From Flavobacteriaceae bacterium UBA3159 (lineage in GTDB: Bacteria > Bacteroidota > Bacteroidia > Flavobacteriales > Flavobacteriaceae): a stretch of 13,659 nucleotides of DNA. A program made the translations under genes and the position numbers. The notes beneath the pieces were generated by a model. The model saw only the letters and a list, made by a program, of their open reading frames with translations, had not been told where the DNA came from and searched no databases. The stretch lies in assembly GCA_002364535.1 (NCBI GenBank), contig DEYL01000036.1:1-13659 (forward strand), read 5' to 3'. Each line of letters starts with the position of its first letter. The stretch's first letter is position 1. Below are positions 1 to 7,060 of this stretch, piece by piece.

Positions 1-92
1 ATGACATCATGTCCGGCTTCTTTAAGAAGATAAGCTGCAACACTGGAGTCCACCCCACCGGACAATCCTACAATAACCCTTTTCTTTTTCAT
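1..92 (-). CDS. mnmA: tRNA-specific 2-thiouridylase MnmA, N-terminal fragment (cut by window edge)
   Basis: Thirty codons of an ORF that starts with ATG at 92-90 and runs off the window. The translation begins MKKKRVIVGLSGGVDSSVAA, and SGGVDSS is the PP-loop ATP-pyrophosphatase motif. The short lead into the motif (residue 10) and the following AYLLKEAGHDV match the start of MnmA, which adenylates and thiolates U34 of Lys, Glu and Gln tRNAs in the cytoplasm. Other PP-loop enzymes (GuaA, TtcA, ThiI, QueC) share the motif but have different sequence before it or sit internally. A -7 box lies 4 bases before the ATG and yidC ends 48 bases upstream, so the gene probably has its own promoter. The catalytic cysteines and the tRNA-binding part are outside the window, so the call rests on the N-terminus only. 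Confidence 0.82.
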   Translation of the reverse strand, partial: MKKKRVIVGLSGGVDSSVAAYLLKEAGHDV

Positions 93-96
93 TAGG

Positions 97-104
97 CAAA
101 GTTA
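97..104 (-). promoter_or_regulatory. Candidate -7 promoter box for mnmA
   Basis: The minus strand reads TAACTTTG, a full match to the Bacteroidetes -7 consensus TAnnTTTG. Only 4 bases (CCTA) separate it from the mnmA ATG. No TTTG or TTG is visible at the expected distance upstream, so the -33 element is weak or absent. If used, transcription would begin at or within a base or two of the start codon. Confidence 0.45.
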
Positions 105-140
105 CACCAAGAAATTAAATTCCGATCCTTAAGACAGGGC

Positions 141-1973
141 CTATTTCCCGCGGGCTTTTTTTTGCTTTTCGGCCTCTTCCATTGCTTTTTGCAAACGTGC
201 AGAAAAACCTCCCGCTTTCTTAGGTTTCTTTTTATTCTCCTCAATTTGGGCGTGGATTTTTTGATCGTCAATAATATAATTCTTGATCACCAACATCAAA
301 AAGATGGTCAATAGGTTGGAAACGAAATAGTATAAACTCAATCCACTGGCATAATTGTTAAAGAAGAACAACATCATCAGCGGCATCAGGTACATGATGA
401 TCTTCATATTGGGCATCCCGGGTTGCTGGGGCATGGTCTGCTGGCCGGTAGTCATCTGGGTATAAAAGAAGATGGCTATAGAGGCTAAAATGGGAAATAA
501 ACTAACGTGGTCGCCATAGAATGGAATGTTAAATCCTAAGTCTAGGATCGAGTCATAGGAAGATAGATCGTCTGCCCAAAGGAAACTCTTTTTACGCAGT
601 TCAAAAGCGACGGGGAAAAAAGTGAAAAGAGCATAGAATACAGGCAGCTGCAACAAAGCCGGGATACAACCCGCCATTGGATTGGCTCCAGCACGGTTGT
701 AGAGGCTCATGGTCTCCTGTTGACGCCTAACTGAATTGTCTTTATATTTCTTATTCAACTCCTCAATCTCAGGGCGCAAAACTTTCATTTTAATCTGGGA
801 GACATAGGACTTATAGGTAACCGGAGACATGGCCAAACGAACAATAATGGTCATCAAAATAATGGCGATACCGTGGGGTAAAAAGGAGGATAAGAATCCA
901 AATAACGGCAAAAAGATAAAACGGTTGAGCCATCCAAAAATTCCCCAGCCCAAGGGAATAGAGGATTCCAAATCTCTATCGTAGGATTTTAACGTTTGAT
1001 AATCGGTCGTTCCAAAATAGTACTCAAACCGACTTCCAAACTCACCGGAACGAAAAGTTAAAGGGATTTGCGCCCCAAATTTTTTGGTAAAGACCTCTCC
1101 CAAAGATTTATCATCTGCCAAGTTATCGGTGGTAACCGTGAGTTGATCTACCGGCTTTTCGGGGATCAAAATAGCACTAAAAAAGTGTTGTCTAAAAGAA
1201 ATCCATCGCACTTGCTCTGGGGATTCCTCATCACTTCCACTTAGGGATAGATAATCTATTTTATCGCCCTCGTAGCCATAGGTAAGCTCGGTGTAGCGCC
1301 CTTCATAATCAATACTTTTGGAATTGCGGTAAGCACTGGTTTCCCAGGATAATACCGCTGGCTCACTGCTGTCCAACAGGGCAGAAATTCCCGAAGATTG
1401 AATGCTAAAATCCACCAAAAAACGCTTCGCATCAATTGCATAAACAAATTCCAAATACTGGTTGGGAGCAATGGCTGCTTTTAGAGATAGTGTTTGTTTC
1501 CCGTTTTTGGAATTTAGTTGAGGGAAAAAATAAAAATCTTTAGTGTTGAGTCTTCGACCGTCTTTGGTGGAAAACTGAACATTGAATCGGGTGTTTCCTT
1601 CTTTGACTAAATCCAGAGGTTGATCAAGGTAATCGGTATAATCTTTTAGTCGAACCAGCTCAAGAAGACCTCCCTTCGGACTGACTTTTATCAAAAGATC
1701 TTTGTTTTCCAATATTTGGGTAGCAGCTCCCTGATCGGTCATCCAATTACTGAAAATCCCAAAAGTACTTTGGAGGTTTACTTTTTGAAGAGAGTCGTTT
1801 AACTGAATCGGTGGGGCTACCTCCTTGGGTTGACTGGCAACTTTGGTTTTTTCGGGTTCAACTGCCGGACTGGTTCCCTCTTCAGGCTTATTAACATACA
1901 GCATCCATGTAAGGATCATCGCAATGAGTACGAATCCGATAAATTGGTAGGGATCAAATCTTCTTTCTTCCAT
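141..1973 (-). CDS. yidC: Membrane protein insertase YidC
   Basis: 610 residues, the usual length for Bacteroidetes YidC (E. coli 548). YidC inserts and folds inner-membrane proteins, alone or with SecYEG. A first membrane segment spans about residues 10-27. A Pro/Lys/Glu-rich linker and a large periplasmic P1 domain (about 60-335) follow. The conserved insertase core holds hydrophobic segments near 366-385, 432-455, 488-505 and 525-562. Within the second, IIVRLAMSP carries the groove arginine (R379) needed by the family, and GLSLYYFVSNL (544-554) is a typical last-segment motif. The tail is very rich in Lys (about 577-610), as expected for ribosome contact. The ATG lies 5 bases after the pyrG stop, so the two genes are almost certainly co-transcribed. 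No terminator is evident between its stop and mnmA. Confidence 0.97.
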   Translation of the reverse strand: MEERRFDPYQFIGFVLIAMILTWMLYVNKPEEGTSPAVEPEKTKVASQPKEVAPPIQLNDSLQKVNLQSTFGIFSNWMTDQGAATQILENKDLLIKVSPKGGLLELVRLKDYTDYLDQPLDLVKEGNTRFNVQFSTKDGRRLNTKDFYFFPQLNSKNGKQTLSLKAAIAPNQYLEFVYAIDAKRFLVDFSIQSSGISALLDSSEPAVLSWETSAYRNSKSIDYEGRYTELTYGYEGDKIDYLSLSGSDEESPEQVRWISFRQHFFSAILIPEKPVDQLTVTTDNLADDKSLGEVFTKKFGAQIPLTFRSGEFGSRFEYYFGTTDYQTLKSYDRDLESSIPLGWGIFGWLNRFIFLPLFGFLSSFLPHGIAIILMTIIVRLAMSPVTYKSYVSQIKMKVLRPEIEELNKKYKDNSVRRQQETMSLYNRAGANPMAGCIPALLQLPVFYALFTFFPVAFELRKKSFLWADDLSSYDSILDLGFNIPFYGDHVSLFPILASIAIFFYTQMTTGQQTMPQQPGMPNMKIIMYLMPLMMLFFFNNYASGLSLYYFVSNLLTIFLMLVIKNYIIDDQKIHAQIEENKKKPKKAGGFSARLQKAMEEAEKQKKARGK

Positions 1974-1978
1974 GGGTT

Positions 1979-3607
1979 TTAGTTCGGTTGCTGTTGGCTA
2001 AGATAGTCAATACTGGCTTTTATAAAGGCGACAAATAAGGGGTGTGGATTTGAAACGGTGCTTTTGTACTCTGGGTGAAACTGTACACCGATAAACCACC
2101 GGTGGTCTTGGTTTTCGACAATTTCTACCAAGCTGGTTTCCGGATTGACACCGGAGACTTTTAGGGCACCCTTTTCAAATACCTCTATTTTATATTGGTT
2201 GTTAAACTCAAAACGGTGGCGGTGTCGCTCTGTTATCTGCTCCTTTCCGTATACCTCTGCAACTTTACTGCCTTGTGTAAGATCACAATTCCATGTTCCC
2301 AAACGCATGGTACCGCCTTTGTTGACCACTCCTTTTTGACTTTCCATCAAGTCGATGACAGGGTAATCGGTATTTTTGTCGATCTCGGTAGAGTTGGCAT
2401 TGGGATGCATCAATACATTTCTGGCGTATTCTATAACTGCCATTTGCATGCCCAGGCAGATCCCAAAAAAGGGAATGTTTTTTTCCCTGACATAGCTAAT
2501 GGCATCTATTTTACCTTCGATCCCCCTGCCTCCAAAACCGGGAGCGACTATAAGACCGTGAAGCTCCTTTAGCTGTTCTTGAGCGTTAATCTGATTCAAA
2601 AATTCAGAGTGGATGCTTACCACCTCAACCTCCGCCTCATTGATTGCTCCAGCGTGAATAATAGACTCCAATATAGATTTATAGGAATCTTGTAACTCGA
2701 CATATTTTCCAACCAAACCGATTTTTACTTTTCGTTTGGGGTTTTTGTATTTTTCCAAAAAGGATTTCCAATGATCCAAATTTAATTCGGATTTGGCGGT
2801 CAATTTTAACTTATCCAAAACCACACTATCCAAACCTTCTTCCAACATCTTCAATGGAACATCGTAGATGGTATCTACGTCTATGGATTGAATGACTGCC
2901 TCGGGTCTTACATTGCAAAAAAGGGCCAATTTTTTACGAAGGTCTTCGGACAATTTGTGTTCTGTTCTACAGACCAAAACATCGGCTTTGATCCCACTTT
3001 CCATCAAAGTTTTGACCGAATGTTGTGTGGGCTTTGTTTTCAGCTCTCCTGCAGCAGATAGATAGGGGATCAACGTCAGGTGAATGACCATGGCATTCTC
3101 CTCTCCCAATTCGTAGATCAGCTGTCGAACGGATTCGATGTAGGGCAGGGATTCGATATCACCTACCGTTCCGCCAATCTCAGTGATCACTATGTCAAAT
3201 TCCCCACTATTTCCCAGCAATTGCATTCGCTCTTTGATCTCGTTGGTGATGTGGGGAACAACCTGTACGGTTTTCCCCAAAAACTCTCCGCGACGTTCTT
3301 TTTCGATCACACTTTGATAGACCCTTCCGGTAGTTACATTGTTGGCCTGAGAGGTATTGATATTCAAAAATCTTTCGTAATGACCTAAGTCCAAATCCGT
3401 CTCCGCTCCATCATCGGTAACATAACATTCACCGTGTTCATAGGGATTGAGCGTACCGGGGTCAACGTTGATGTAGGGATCGAATTTTTGAATGGTAACC
3501 TTAAAACTTTGGGCTTGAAGTAACTTTGCCAAGGATGCCGCTACGATTCCTTTACCGAGGGAGGAAGTAACCCCTCCAGTAACAAAAATATACTTTACAT
3601 CCGGCAT
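1979..3607 (-). CDS. pyrG: CTP synthase (glutamine hydrolysing)
   Basis: 542 residues, full length for the family. PyrG makes CTP from UTP, ATP and glutamine-derived ammonia in the cytoplasm. The N-terminal synthase domain (about 1-270) opens with the P-loop GGVTSSLGKG (11-20) and includes KFDPYINVDPGTLNP (41-55) and GGTVGDIES (145-153). The class I glutamine amidotransferase domain (about 293-535) has the nucleophile Cys384 in FGICLGMQ and the His511/Glu513 pair in QFHPEY. All key residues are present. The ATG at 3607 gives the conserved start PDVKYIFVTGG. It follows the LysM gene by 72 bases that contain a candidate -7 box and an inverted repeat, so it probably has its own promoter, and it is followed directly by yidC. 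Confidence 0.98.
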   Translation of the reverse strand: MPDVKYIFVTGGVTSSLGKGIVAASLAKLLQAQSFKVTIQKFDPYINVDPGTLNPYEHGECYVTDDGAETDLDLGHYERFLNINTSQANNVTTGRVYQSVIEKERRGEFLGKTVQVVPHITNEIKERMQLLGNSGEFDIVITEIGGTVGDIESLPYIESVRQLIYELGEENAMVIHLTLIPYLSAAGELKTKPTQHSVKTLMESGIKADVLVCRTEHKLSEDLRKKLALFCNVRPEAVIQSIDVDTIYDVPLKMLEEGLDSVVLDKLKLTAKSELNLDHWKSFLEKYKNPKRKVKIGLVGKYVELQDSYKSILESIIHAGAINEAEVEVVSIHSEFLNQINAQEQLKELHGLIVAPGFGGRGIEGKIDAISYVREKNIPFFGICLGMQMAVIEYARNVLMHPNANSTEIDKNTDYPVIDLMESQKGVVNKGGTMRLGTWNCDLTQGSKVAEVYGKEQITERHRHRFEFNNQYKIEVFEKGALKVSGVNPETSLVEIVENQDHRWFIGVQFHPEYKSTVSNPHPLFVAFIKASIDYLSQQQPN

Positions 3608-3636
3608 CCGGTTTATTTTATATGATTACTAACCGG
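3608..3636 (-). promoter_or_regulatory. Inverted repeat in the pyrG leader
   Basis: CCGGTT at 3608-3613 and AACCGG at 3631-3636 form a perfect 6-bp stem with a 17-base AT-rich loop. In the minus-strand transcript the stem ends at the base just before the AUG of pyrG, so it could hinder initiation or bind a factor. There is no U-tract after it, so it is not a terminator. A 6-bp match can occur by chance. Confidence 0.3.
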
Positions 3637-3639
3637 GCT

Positions 3640-3647
3640 CAAATTTA
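3640..3647 (-). promoter_or_regulatory. Candidate -7 promoter box for pyrG-yidC
   Basis: The minus strand reads TAAATTTG, a full match to TAnnTTTG and the same 8 bases as the box before rpmB. Transcription would begin near 3633, leaving a leader of about 26 bases. No clear TTTG lies 17-23 bases upstream, so the -33 element is poor. Its position in the 72-base gap between the LysM gene and pyrG supports it. Confidence 0.5.
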
Positions 3648-3679
3648 CAAAATCCCGACTTACTTTTGTGGCATTTCTG

Positions 3680-5437
3680 CTATTTCTTAAGCTCAATGAT
3701 TTCATAATCTTTGTGTTGCAGTAAAAAATAGCCTGTGTTTTCAAAACTCTTATTTTGTTTTTGATAGAAGAATCGGTGCTCCTGATAATCGGTCTCCCCT
3801 ATCCTGTCAATGGATTTGAAATGGCCTAAGTAGGCTTTTCTCAAGATCAAATCCATCGTAAGATCATAGGCACGGATGGCGGTTCGGTTGGGGGGTTTAC
3901 CAAAGGCGCTGATGTAGTGATCTTGAAAATGATTGTATTCTCCCAACTTTAAAGGCAATCGATCCGTGGTATAGGTAAACTTTAAATCTCCCAGTTTTTT
4001 TAGCGACAAATTGGGGTTTTCATATGCATTACCCCGATAGGTGGTAAACAATTGAACCGCTCTGATTTCAGACTGCTGGGCACTCATCTGAGAACTGGCA
4101 CTGGAGATCAACGAAAAGTCTTGGCTTTCGAGGATTACCTTGTTGGGAAGTGTATCCACCAAAAGGGAATCAACCAAATCAGGTAACAAATAATTGCTCT
4201 TTTCGGGACGCAAAACGGTTGCCTTTGGGAACAATTCCAAAAGCTCTTTTTCCACCGGCCGGCTCAAAGAATCAACCACCAATACAATATTGTCTTCACG
4301 ATTCAGAGTCTTATCCAAATACTCAAACATTCTTTTTCTAAGAAAATTTTTGGAGGTTACCGATTGATAGACTGCCTCCCTCAAAGCAACGGGGTTGGTC
4401 GAAAGGGGAGCTACTTTGGGAGTCTTGCGCACCTGAGACTTGGTGGAAAGATAATCAAAATTGGAGGGAATCAACGGGCCAATTAAGGCGTCAGTATCAG
4501 AAAAATCGTGGTTATCGACAATTTCATTAACCCTGGAGATACTGTTTTGAGTATCAAAGACATTGAGCTTTACGGAAACTCCATAGTGACTCAAGGTATC
4601 TAATGCAAGCAAAACACCTGAATAAAAATCTGTAGAAAGGGTATGTAAATTCCGGCTTTGCAACAACCTTCGGGTATCTTCAATAGAATCGTATTCTATG
4701 GTTTTAGCCTTAAAAGGCAACAAAAGGGCCAGCTCAATTTCATGAGCTTCTTTGAGGGAATCCAACAGAGAAAGCCGCCCAACCAGCAGGTCATCCTGAA
4801 TCTTTAATTCACCCTTGGCATCGCCCGGAACCCTCAATATCATCCCTGCTTGTAATCCCGACGCTGACAGGTTAGGATTGAGGGAATCTAATACCTTTTG
4901 GGTTACCCCTATTTTTTTTTCGATGCGATAATAACCTTCCTTGGGGAGCACTTTGTAATAGTTATAATTACTGTCCCAAGTCGGATCAATGGTTTCACTT
5001 TCGGTTGTTGAAGCCACAATCGGAACACGAATTTCCTGACCTTCCTTAAGTCCTTTTTTGATCTGAGGATTTAAGGCCTCCAATTCAGGAATGGTCATCT
5101 GAAAATTATAGGCGATGCGCCATTTAGTCTCTTTGGGTTTTACGACATAAGCTTGGGTATTTTGATCTACCTCAAGTGGTGGATCAGGTACTTCCTCAAC
5201 CACTTCCGGATATAAAGGAATGCGCAAAACCATACGCTTTCTCAACCCTATTTTCTTTAAAAGGGGGTTGTACTCATACAGCTGTGATTCTGTGATATTA
5301 TACTTTCGGGTAATCACAAAGACGGTCTCTTTTTTCTTAACCTTGTGAGAAAGAAACTTCTCAGGCATCTCCTGCGCAGTGGAAAAGAGGATTCCGCATA
5401 ATAGAAGAACAATGAAAAGAGTTATATTTTTTTTCAA
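3680..5437 (-). CDS. Exported protein with three LysM domains and a type 1 periplasmic-binding-like domain
   Basis: 585 residues, function unproven. Residues 1-22 look like a Sec signal peptide (Lys-Lys, a hydrophobic stretch, then STA before QE). The cysteine at 14 is preceded by Leu, so it is not a good lipobox. Three LysM-like repeats follow at about 30-73, 97-139 and 160-204, each ending in an IP or VP turn (LRIP, IRVP, LRVP). LysM binds GlcNAc in peptidoglycan. From about 233 a domain with ELALLLPF, FYSGVLLALDTL and DALIGPLIP resembles the periplasmic-binding fold used by ABC substrate-binding proteins and by LpoA. The start is TTG at 5437-5435: an in-frame stop lies five codons upstream, and the next Met (24) would delete the signal peptide. 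It starts 18 bases after guaA and is probably co-transcribed with it. Confidence 0.85.
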   Translation of the reverse strand: MKKNITLFIVLLLCGILFSTAQEMPEKFLSHKVKKKETVFVITRKYNITESQLYEYNPLLKKIGLRKRMVLRIPLYPEVVEEVPDPPLEVDQNTQAYVVKPKETKWRIAYNFQMTIPELEALNPQIKKGLKEGQEIRVPIVASTTESETIDPTWDSNYNYYKVLPKEGYYRIEKKIGVTQKVLDSLNPNLSASGLQAGMILRVPGDAKGELKIQDDLLVGRLSLLDSLKEAHEIELALLLPFKAKTIEYDSIEDTRRLLQSRNLHTLSTDFYSGVLLALDTLSHYGVSVKLNVFDTQNSISRVNEIVDNHDFSDTDALIGPLIPSNFDYLSTKSQVRKTPKVAPLSTNPVALREAVYQSVTSKNFLRKRMFEYLDKTLNREDNIVLVVDSLSRPVEKELLELFPKATVLRPEKSNYLLPDLVDSLLVDTLPNKVILESQDFSLISSASSQMSAQQSEIRAVQLFTTYRGNAYENPNLSLKKLGDLKFTYTTDRLPLKLGEYNHFQDHYISAFGKPPNRTAIRAYDLTMDLILRKAYLGHFKSIDRIGETDYQEHRFFYQKQNKSFENTGYFLLQHKDYEIIELKK

Positions 5438-5455
5438 TTTATTTTTTCTTCAAGT

Positions 5456-6985
5456 CTATTCCCATTCAATGGTAGCGGGAGGTTTGGAACTGATGTCATA
5501 CACCACCCGATTGACCCCTTTTACCTTATTGATGATCTCATTGGACATTTTTTGCAAAAAAGCATAGGGTAAATCTACCCAGTCTGCTGTCATTCCGTCA
5601 GTAGATTGGACGGCACGCAGGACAACGCACTTTTCATAGGTTCGTTCATCACCCATCACCCCAACACTGTTGACGGGCAAGAGCATTGCACCTGCTTGCC
5701 AAACCTGATCGTAAAGATTCCAAGATTTTAATCCATTGATAAAAATGGCATCGACCTCTTGTAACATACTTACCTTCTCTGCGGTAATGTCACCCAAAAT
5801 TCTGATGCCCAATCCGGGTCCCGGAAAAGGATGACGGCCCAGGAGTTCAGGATCGATACCGATACTGGCACCTACCCGCCTTACTTCGTCTTTAAATAAC
5901 ATCTTCAGCGGCTCTACCAGCTTGAGCTTCATATAATCCGGCAATCCACCCACATTGTGATGAGATTTGATGGTTGCAGAGGGGCCATTGACAGAAATGG
6001 ATTCGATTACATCGGGATAAATTGTTCCTTGAGCCAACCAACTTACCCCTGCTGTTTTCTTAGACTCATCATCAAAAACATCAATAAAAGTATTCCCGAT
6101 GATTTTTCTTTTTTTCTCTGGATCGGTTTCTCCTGTCAGAGCTTTTAGGAATTGATCAGTGGCATCAACCCCTTTGACGTTCAATCCCATCCCTTCGTAT
6201 TGATTCAGCACACTCTCAAACTCATTTTTTCTCAACAAACCGTTATTGACAAAAATACATTGCAGATCTGGGCCAATGGCTTTGTGAAGTAAAACCGCTG
6301 CCACTGTGGAGTCAACGCCACCCGATAATCCCAAAATCACTTTTTGGTCACCTACGGTTTCCCGAATTTCTTTTACGGTCATTTCCACAAAAGAATCGGG
6401 AGTCCAATCTTGTTGAACTCCAGCAATTTTGATCAAAAAGTTTTCCAAAAGCTTTTTTCCATCGGTAGTATGATAAACCTCCGGGTGAAACTGAATTCCA
6501 AAAGTAGTTTCCCCCTCAATACAATAGGCGGCGTTTTTGACATCTTCGGTGCTGGCCAGTAAGATGCCTCTATCAGGCAATTGGTCGATCGTATCGCTAT
6601 GGCTCATCCATACTTGACTGCCTTTATCAATTCCTTCAAAAAAGGTTTCCCCGGATTGAATAAAAGATAGATTTGCCCTGCCGTATTCACGGGTGTTGGA
6701 CGGTTTGACTGCCCCTCCGGAGAAATAAGCCAAATACTGCGCACCGTAACAAACCGCCAACAAAGGTAATTTACCTCTTATGGTAGAAAGGTCGGGATGA
6801 GGGGCCTCCTCGGATCGAACTGAATAGGGAGAGCCGGAAAGTATGACGGCATTGAACTCCTCGGTATTCTTTGGTGGATTGTTAAAGGGATGGATTTCAC
6901 AATAGATAAACAGTTCTCTAACACGTCTGGCGATCAATTGGGTGTATTGTGACCCAAAATCAAGAATCAATACTTTGTCTTGCAT
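5456..6985 (-). CDS. guaA: GMP synthase (glutamine hydrolysing)
   Basis: 509 residues, full length. GuaA converts XMP to GMP using ATP and glutamine. The N-terminal amidotransferase domain (1 to about 190) starts KVLILDFGSQYTQLIARR and has Cys79 in AVCYGAQ with His167 and Glu169 in FHPEV. The PP-loop ATP-pyrophosphatase motif SGGVDST is at 221-227. The C-terminal dimerisation domain contains RHPFPGPGLGIRI (384-396) and ends in KPPATIEWE, which binds XMP. Nothing is missing. The ATG at 6985 gives the start expected for Bacteroidetes GuaA. A TACTTTTG box sits 4 bases upstream in the 75-base gap after bshC, so the gene probably begins a transcript that also carries the LysM gene. Confidence 0.98.
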   Translation of the reverse strand: MQDKVLILDFGSQYTQLIARRVRELFIYCEIHPFNNPPKNTEEFNAVILSGSPYSVRSEEAPHPDLSTIRGKLPLLAVCYGAQYLAYFSGGAVKPSNTREYGRANLSFIQSGETFFEGIDKGSQVWMSHSDTIDQLPDRGILLASTEDVKNAAYCIEGETTFGIQFHPEVYHTTDGKKLLENFLIKIAGVQQDWTPDSFVEMTVKEIRETVGDQKVILGLSGGVDSTVAAVLLHKAIGPDLQCIFVNNGLLRKNEFESVLNQYEGMGLNVKGVDATDQFLKALTGETDPEKKRKIIGNTFIDVFDDESKKTAGVSWLAQGTIYPDVIESISVNGPSATIKSHHNVGGLPDYMKLKLVEPLKMLFKDEVRRVGASIGIDPELLGRHPFPGPGLGIRILGDITAEKVSMLQEVDAIFINGLKSWNLYDQVWQAGAMLLPVNSVGVMGDERTYEKCVVLRAVQSTDGMTADWVDLPYAFLQKMSNEIINKVKGVNRVVYDISSKPPATIEWE

Positions 6986-6989
6986 CTAT

Positions 6990-6997
6990 CAAAAGTA
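6990..6997 (-). promoter_or_regulatory. Candidate -7 promoter box for guaA
   Basis: The minus strand reads TACTTTTG, a full match to TAnnTTTG, with 4 bases (ATAG) before the guaA ATG. This is the same spacing as in front of mnmA. A TTG exists upstream but 27 bases from the box, too far for a normal -33 element. The other bases in this 75-base gap are AT-rich, with an 8-bp palindrome TTGGCCAA at 7020-7027 and no clear terminator for bshC. Confidence 0.45.
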
Positions 6998-7060
6998 CGA
7001 TATATTCAGTTGTTTTTTATTGGCCAAAAAAGGATTTTATTAAAAAAATATTGGTAAATC

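Noticed and set aside
1256..1471. 71-codon minus-strand frame inside yidC
   Set aside because: It is out of frame within the conserved yidC P1 region and has no family resemblance.
2195..2572. 125-codon open frame on the plus strand opposite pyrG
   Set aside because: It lies fully inside pyrG, whose protein is complete and conserved. The translation resembles no family I know, and no promoter precedes it. It is a shadow frame, as are the other plus-strand frames here.
7020..7027. Palindrome TTGGCCAA upstream of guaA as a possible operator
   Set aside because: An 8-bp palindrome alone is common by chance, it does not overlap the -7 box, and no second copy was seen near the other genes.
6983..7060. 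Terminator after bshC
   Set aside because: The gap has T-runs but no GC-containing stem next to them.
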